Assembly (NCBI GenBank): GCA_944381485.1
Contig: CALWLI010000006.1
Span: 1 to 64,000, forward strand
DNA from: an uncultured Lachnospiraceae bacterium
Lineage (GTDB): Bacteria > Bacillota > Clostridia > Lachnospirales > Lachnospiraceae
DNA length: 64,000 nucleotides
Direction: 5' to 3'
Below are positions 60,050 through 64,000 of this stretch, in pieces; position 1 is the stretch's first letter, and each line of letters starts with the position of its first letter. The position numbers and the translations under genes are program-made. The notes under the pieces are model-generated. The model saw only the letters and a program-made list of their open reading frames with translations. It was not told the origin of the DNA and made no database searches.

Positions 60050-61543
60050 TTGAGAGGTGCGGGAGTTCTCCTTCCGATCTTCAGCCTTCCGGGAAAATAC
60101 GGGATAGGCAGACTCGGAAGAGAGGCATTTTGGTTTGCGGATAAGCTTAAGGAGGCGGGACAGAGCTACTGGCAGATACTGCCCACAGGGCCTACCGGCT
60201 ACGGAGATTCACCCTATCAGCCCTTTTCCACCTTTGCGGGGAATCCGTACTTTATAGATCCGGAGGGCTTCCCGGATTATGTATTGAAGGAGACGAGACT
60301 CAAGGAGGAGGAAAAGGCTTTCCTTGAGGACCTCCGTTATGTGAATTATGAGAAGCTCTATGATAGGAACCGCAAGCTTTTGTTCGAGGCCTATCAGGTG
60401 GAAAATTACTGCGGAATAGAAAAGAATTATCCTGATTTTCAGGAATTCTGTGAGAAAAATAAGAGCTGGCTCTATGACTATGCAATGTATATGTCACTCA
60501 AAGAGGAGTTAGGAGGACTTCCCTGGTATGAGTGGCCCGATGAGCTTAAGCTCAGAGACCGGGGAGCCCTTGAGAGAGCTTCCCTGAGGCTTGGGGACAG
60601 CCTGAGATTTTATCACTGGCAGCAGTATCACTTCATGAGACAGTGGAGAAAGCTCAAGGAGCATGCCAATGAGAACGGCATACTCATAATAGGAGATATA
60701 CCTGTGTATGTGTCCGCCGATTCGGCGGATGCCTGGGCAAATCCCAAGCTGTATCAGTTTGATCCCAAGGGAAGGCCTGTCTCAGTGGCGGGAGTACCCC
60801 CGGATGCCTTTTCCGAGAGCGGACAGCTGTGGGGGAACCCGGTATATGACTGGAATTATCACAGACAGACAGATTACAAGTGGTGGACCGAGCGCATGCA
60901 GAGGGCCTTTGACATGTATGATGTGCTGAGGATAGATCACTTCAGGGGCTTTGACGAATACTACTGCATACCCTTCGGAGACAAGGATGCAAAAGGCGGA
61001 CACTGGGAGAAGGGCCCCGGACTTGCTTTCTTTAAGAGGATAGAGGGAAAACTTGGGAAAAAAGCCATAATAGCCGAGGATCTGGGGCTTCTCACAGACA
61101 GCGTGAGAAAGCTTGTAAAGGATACAGGCTTCCCCGGAATGAAGGTGTTGGAGTTTGCCTTCAGCTCCAAGGAGAGGAGCGATTACCTCCCCTACAAGTG
61201 GGAGAAGAATTGTATAGCCTACACAGGAACTCATGACAATGAGACTCTTTATACCTGGTTTGATGAGCTTTCAAAGGAGGACCTTGAGTTCGTGTCGGAT
61301 TACCTGGATCTTAAGGACAGGGACAGAAAGGAATATAATGAGGCTGTCATAAGGCTCCTTTTGGGAAGCGTTGCCGACACCGTCATAGTACCAATGCAGG
61401 ACTGGATAGGCCTTGACTACAGGTCAAGGATAAACACCCCGTCCACTTTAGGCCTTAACTGGAAGTGGAGACTTGAAAAAAAACAGGCTGACGAGGAGCT
61501 TATCAAGAGGATGAGGAAGCTCACCGAGCTCTATGAGAGGTAA
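60050..61543 (+). CDS. malQ: 4-alpha-glucanotransferase
   Basis: The protein is 497 residues, GH77. It has GAGVLLPIFSLPGKYGIG, the segment TGPTGYGDSPYQPFSTFAGN, the nucleophile region VLRIDHFRGFDEYY, the acid/base region IIAEDLGLLT and THDNETLYTWF. It rearranges maltodextrins and glycogen branches. The start is a TTG with GAAGGAG 7 bases upstream. It precedes an exonuclease gene by 3 bases and a GlgX-like gene, forming a partial glycogen group. Confidence 0.95.
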   Translation: MRGAGVLLPIFSLPGKYGIGRLGREAFWFADKLKEAGQSYWQILPTGPTGYGDSPYQPFSTFAGNPYFIDPEGFPDYVLKETRLKEEEKAFLEDLRYVNYEKLYDRNRKLLFEAYQVENYCGIEKNYPDFQEFCEKNKSWLYDYAMYMSLKEELGGLPWYEWPDELKLRDRGALERASLRLGDSLRFYHWQQYHFMRQWRKLKEHANENGILIIGDIPVYVSADSADAWANPKLYQFDPKGRPVSVAGVPPDAFSESGQLWGNPVYDWNYHRQTDYKWWTERMQRAFDMYDVLRIDHFRGFDEYYCIPFGDKDAKGGHWEKGPGLAFFKRIEGKLGKKAIIAEDLGLLTDSVRKLVKDTGFPGMKVLEFAFSSKERSDYLPYKWEKNCIAYTGTHDNETLYTWFDELSKEDLEFVSDYLDLKDRDRKEYNEAVIRLLLGSVADTVIVPMQDWIGLDYRSRINTPSTLGLNWKWRLEKKQADEELIKRMRKLTELYER

Positions 61544-61546
61544 GAT

Positions 61547-62302
61547 ATGAAAAAATTTGTGTCATGGAATGTAAACGGACTGAGGGCCATAATGGGAAAG
61601 GGCTTTATGGATGTCTTTAAGGAGCTGGATGCGGATGCCTTTTGTCTGCAGGAGACCAAGCTTCAGGAGGGACAGATAGAGATGGAGCCTGAGGGATACT
61701 ACAGCTACTGGGATTATGCTGAAAAAAAGGGTTACTCCGGTACTGCCATCTTTGTAAAGGAGAAGCCCCTCTCCGTAAAATACGGAATAGGCGTGGATGA
61801 GCATGACAGGGAGGGTAGAAGCATATGTCTGGAATATGAGGATTACTACCTCCTGACAGTATATGTGCCCAACTCACAAAATGAGCTTCAGAGGCTCGGA
61901 TACAGGATGAGCTGGGAGGATGACTGGAGAAGATATGTGAGCGAGCTGGACAAGATAAAGCCCGTAATATACTGCGGAGACCTTAATGTGGCACACGAGA
62001 GCATAGATCTCAAAAATCCGAAGACCAATCATCACAACGCAGGCTTTACAGACGAGGAGAGAGCTAAGTTTTCAGAGCTCTTGGATGCGGGCTTTGTGGA
62101 TTCCTTCAGATATCTCTACCCTGACAGGGAAAAGTATTCCTGGTGGTCATACAGGATGAAGGCAAGAGAGAGAAATGTGGGTTGGAGAATCGATTATTTT
62201 GTTGTCTCAGACAGGATAAAGGATAAGATACGGGAATCCGAGATACTTACAGACAGATTCGGCTCGGATCATGCCCCGGTGGAATTGGTAATAGATCTGT
62301 AA
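61547..62302 (+). CDS. xth: Exodeoxyribonuclease III / AP endonuclease
   Basis: The protein is 251 residues. It has [23 protein letters not shown], the catalytic [33 protein letters not shown] and [10 protein letters not shown]. It cuts at abasic sites in base excision repair. It starts 3 bases after the malQ stop, so it is translated from the same mRNA although its function is unrelated. Confidence 0.96.
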   Translation: MKKFVSWNVNGLRAIMGKGFMDVFKELDADAFCLQETKLQEGQIEMEPEGYYSYWDYAEKKGYSGTAIFVKEKPLSVKYGIGVDEHDREGRSICLEYEDYYLLTVYVPNSQNELQRLGYRMSWEDDWRRYVSELDKIKPVIYCGDLNVAHESIDLKNPKTNHHNAGFTDEERAKFSELLDAGFVDSFRYLYPDREKYSWWSYRMKARERNVGWRIDYFVVSDRIKDKIRESEILTDRFGSDHAPVELVIDL

Positions 62303-62335
62303 TCTGTAGCTTTATAAGAGGGGAGGGGAAGGCAT

Positions 62336-64000
62336 ATGAAATATGAAAAGCTTCTTTGCGGCTTTAAGATGTGCCCTGTTCCGGGGGTGAGCTGCAGAAG
62401 AGAGGGCGAAAGCCTTATTCTGGACTTTGTTGTCGACAGAGATTGCGACAGGCTTTGCCTCAGGCTTTGGACTGAAAAGAAGGGGAGAAAATGTGAGATA
62501 TCCTTTGATGAGCCGGACCGCAGGGGGAATGTTTGGAGGCTGTGCATAAGAGCTGATGCGGACAGTCTTCCTTCCGAGCTTTACTATAACTATGTGGCGG
62601 ACGGATTGGAGTTTACGGACAGATACGCCCTGTATACAGATGCCCCTGAAAAATGGGAGGGGGCGAAGGGGGCGGATCGCAAAAACCGCCTTTTGAGGGG
62701 AGTCATAAAGCCTTTTGAAGATATAGAGCCTCTTTCACAGCTTGGCCCGAAGACGGCCTACAGGGACATGGTCGTGTACAGGCTCCATGTAAGAGGATTT
62801 ACGGAGCACGGCTCATCAGAGGTAGAGCAGGGTAAAAGAGGCAAATTTTCAGGAATAGAAGAGAAGATAGACTACCTTAAAGAATTGGGGATAAACACAC
62901 TTGAGCTTATGCCCTTTTATGAGTTCAACGAGAGCTTTAAGAAGGGACGGCTGCAGGAAGAAAAAAGTCAGGTAGAGCCTGAGAAGGCGATTATGGCGGG
63001 GCATTATATCCCGGGGCCTGTCACGGCTGAGGATAAGAGGACAGACTATTGGGGCTTTACGGATGATGCCCTTAGGTTTTCCGTAAAAAATGCTTTCGGC
63101 GGAGCCGAGGGCTTAAGGAGCCTTGTTAAGAAGCTCCACTCAAATGGAATGGAACTGATAGCCGACATGTATTTTTCAGGGGAGGAGCCGGTGACGGAAG
63201 TCCTGTCTGTGCTGAGATATTATGTGGCAAGGTTCGGGATAGACGGTTTTCACCTTATAGGCTTTGCTCCTGTCGACCACATAGCTGAGGATGCCTATCT
63301 GAAAGATACGAAGATTTGGACAGACAATATACCGGAGTCTGCGAAAGATCATAAGCTCATTGCGCGATATGACGACGGCTTCTGTTTCGATATAAGGCGC
63401 TTTTTAAAGGGCGATGAGAACATGACATCAAGGTTTGCCGAGCGCAACAGGGACGGGGGCGACAGACCCGTGATAAACTATGTGGCCAATGTAAACGGCC
63501 TTAATCTCAGGGATATGGTCTCATATGACAGGAAGCACAACGAGGAAAACGGAGAGAACAACCTTGACGGCGGAGACTGCAATTTTTCCTGGAACTGCGG
63601 TGTCGAGGGCGAGACCGGAAGAAAAAAAATCAAAGAGCTGAGAACGAGGCAGATGAAAAATGCCCTCTTGATGCTGCTTTTGTCTCAGGGGACACCTCTC
63701 ATACTTTCCGGAGATGAGATGGGCCACACGAAGAAGGGGAACAACAACTCCTACTGTCAGGACAACAGCCTGGAGTGGCTCAATTGGAATGACATAAAAA
63801 AGAATGCGGAGCTCTTTGGATTTGTGAAAGATATGATCGCTTTCAGAAAGGCTCACAGGATATTCTCTACCGGAAGGAGTATAACAAACACGGACTACAG
63901 AAGGACAGGCATCCCTGATGTATCCTACCACGGAGAGAGCGCCTGGAGGGCGGATATGGAGCCGTTCAGAAGGACTATAGGCATACTCTATAACGGAGCT
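62336..64000 (+). CDS. GH13 GlgX/isoamylase-like protein with lost catalytic residues (3' end outside)
   Basis: 555 codons are visible and the frame is open to the window edge. The architecture is that of GlgX-like debranching enzymes: an N-terminal beta domain (1-110), YRLHVRGFTEHG, then the barrel and the segment VSYDRKHNEENGENNLDGG, and ILSGDEMG. The catalytic motifs are changed: motif I DMYFSG (277-282) for DVVYNH, motif II FHLIGF (305-310) for FRFDLA, motif III ARYDD (343-347) for AEPWD, and ANVNG (384-388) for AHDG. Nucleophile, acid/base and transition-state residues are thus missing. It probably does not cleave glycan and may bind or regulate. The start follows GGGGAGGGGAAGGCAT. Confidence 0.82.
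   Translation, partial: MKYEKLLCGFKMCPVPGVSCRREGESLILDFVVDRDCDRLCLRLWTEKKGRKCEISFDEPDRRGNVWRLCIRADADSLPSELYYNYVADGLEFTDRYALYTDAPEKWEGAKGADRKNRLLRGVIKPFEDIEPLSQLGPKTAYRDMVVYRLHVRGFTEHGSSEVEQGKRGKFSGIEEKIDYLKELGINTLELMPFYEFNESFKKGRLQEEKSQVEPEKAIMAGHYIPGPVTAEDKRTDYWGFTDDALRFSVKNAFGGAEGLRSLVKKLHSNGMELIADMYFSGEEPVTEVLSVLRYYVARFGIDGFHLIGFAPVDHIAEDAYLKDTKIWTDNIPESAKDHKLIARYDDGFCFDIRRFLKGDENMTSRFAERNRDGGDRPVINYVANVNGLNLRDMVSYDRKHNEENGENNLDGGDCNFSWNCGVEGETGRKKIKELRTRQMKNALLMLLLSQGTPLILSGDEMGHTKKGNNNSYCQDNSLEWLNWNDIKKNAELFGFVKDMIAFRKAHRIFSTGRSITNTDYRRTGIPDVSYHGESAWRADMEPFRRTIGILYNGA

Noticed and set aside
1..64000. CRISPR arrays, tRNA or rRNA genes, insertion sequences, prophage or a replication origin
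   Set aside because: I found no regularly spaced repeats, no tRNA- or rRNA-like segments, no transposase, integrase or phage structural genes, and no DnaA-box cluster by reading.

Overview
The window reads as chromosome of an anaerobic Bacillota, most likely a Lachnospiraceae relative. The grounds are the clostridial-type ribosomal proteins, two rubrerythrins with a PerR/Fur regulator, strong AGGAGG ribosome sites, sigma-A promoters of Gram-positive type and lipoproteins with acidic, low-complexity linkers. I see no tRNA, rRNA, CRISPR array, intact insertion sequence or prophage. Coding density is high, most genes lie on the + strand, and no gap between genes exceeds 300 bases. The largest gaps hold promoters, operators, terminators or, twice, a folded repeat.

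Layout. 1-2035: the end of rplK, then rplA, an L10 leader, rplJ and rplL, closed by a terminator and not followed by rpoB. 2066-9438: an ABC-F ATPase, a MATE exporter, an XRE regulator, an NlpC/P60 secreted hydrolase, uridine kinase, rarA and a repeat-containing lipoprotein. 9584-15707: clpB with a CIRCE operator, a DtxR-type regulator, feoA, feoB and a FeoB-associated protein fused to a metal-binding HMA domain. 15846-20250: a YgjP-like metallopeptidase, a lactonase, perR with reverse rubrerythrin, a frameshifted PH/SHOCT gene and a classical rubrerythrin. 20481-24110: signal peptidase I with a Cys4 insertion, a trigger-factor-like lipoprotein, a heptose-kinase-like GHMP protein and xpt.

24255-41043 is a 17-kb pentose/hexose catabolic region made of two ABC sugar-import loci. 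The first (LacI regulator, ATPase, permease, binding protein, RpiB, ROK kinase, AlsE-like epimerase, AlsK-like ROK kinase) closely matches the Escherichia coli D-allose pathway in content. The second has a TIM-barrel isomerase/epimerase, binding protein, ATPase, permease, ribokinase, DeoR regulator, another AlsK-like kinase and a PfkB sugar kinase. 41173-49580 is a tight operon: a GmhA-like SIS isomerase, a family 2 glycosyltransferase, two large polytopic membrane proteins that look like GT-C enzymes, a VWA-like metallopeptidase and a MoxR ATPase. An LRR-like protein faces it.

51185-64000 holds nucleoside salvage (uridine phosphorylase, deoB), an AAA/DUF4143 ATPase with its own paired operators, a second ABC-F ATPase, a ZIP metal transporter, oleate hydratase, malQ, an exonuclease III and a GH13/GlgX-like gene that runs off the end.

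The points I consider most worth checking are: (1) a pair of folded intergenic elements of about 170-180 bp at 49604 and 52702, whose stems are kept by compensating base changes; (2) an ABC-F protein at 55724 in which three motifs of a single composite ATPase site are degenerate together; (3) a GlgX-like protein at 62336 that lacks the catalytic residues in the GH13 motifs yet keeps the rest of the fold signatures; (4) three tandem operators in front of the allose-type locus; (5) two operators bracketing the promoter of the DUF4143 ATPase.
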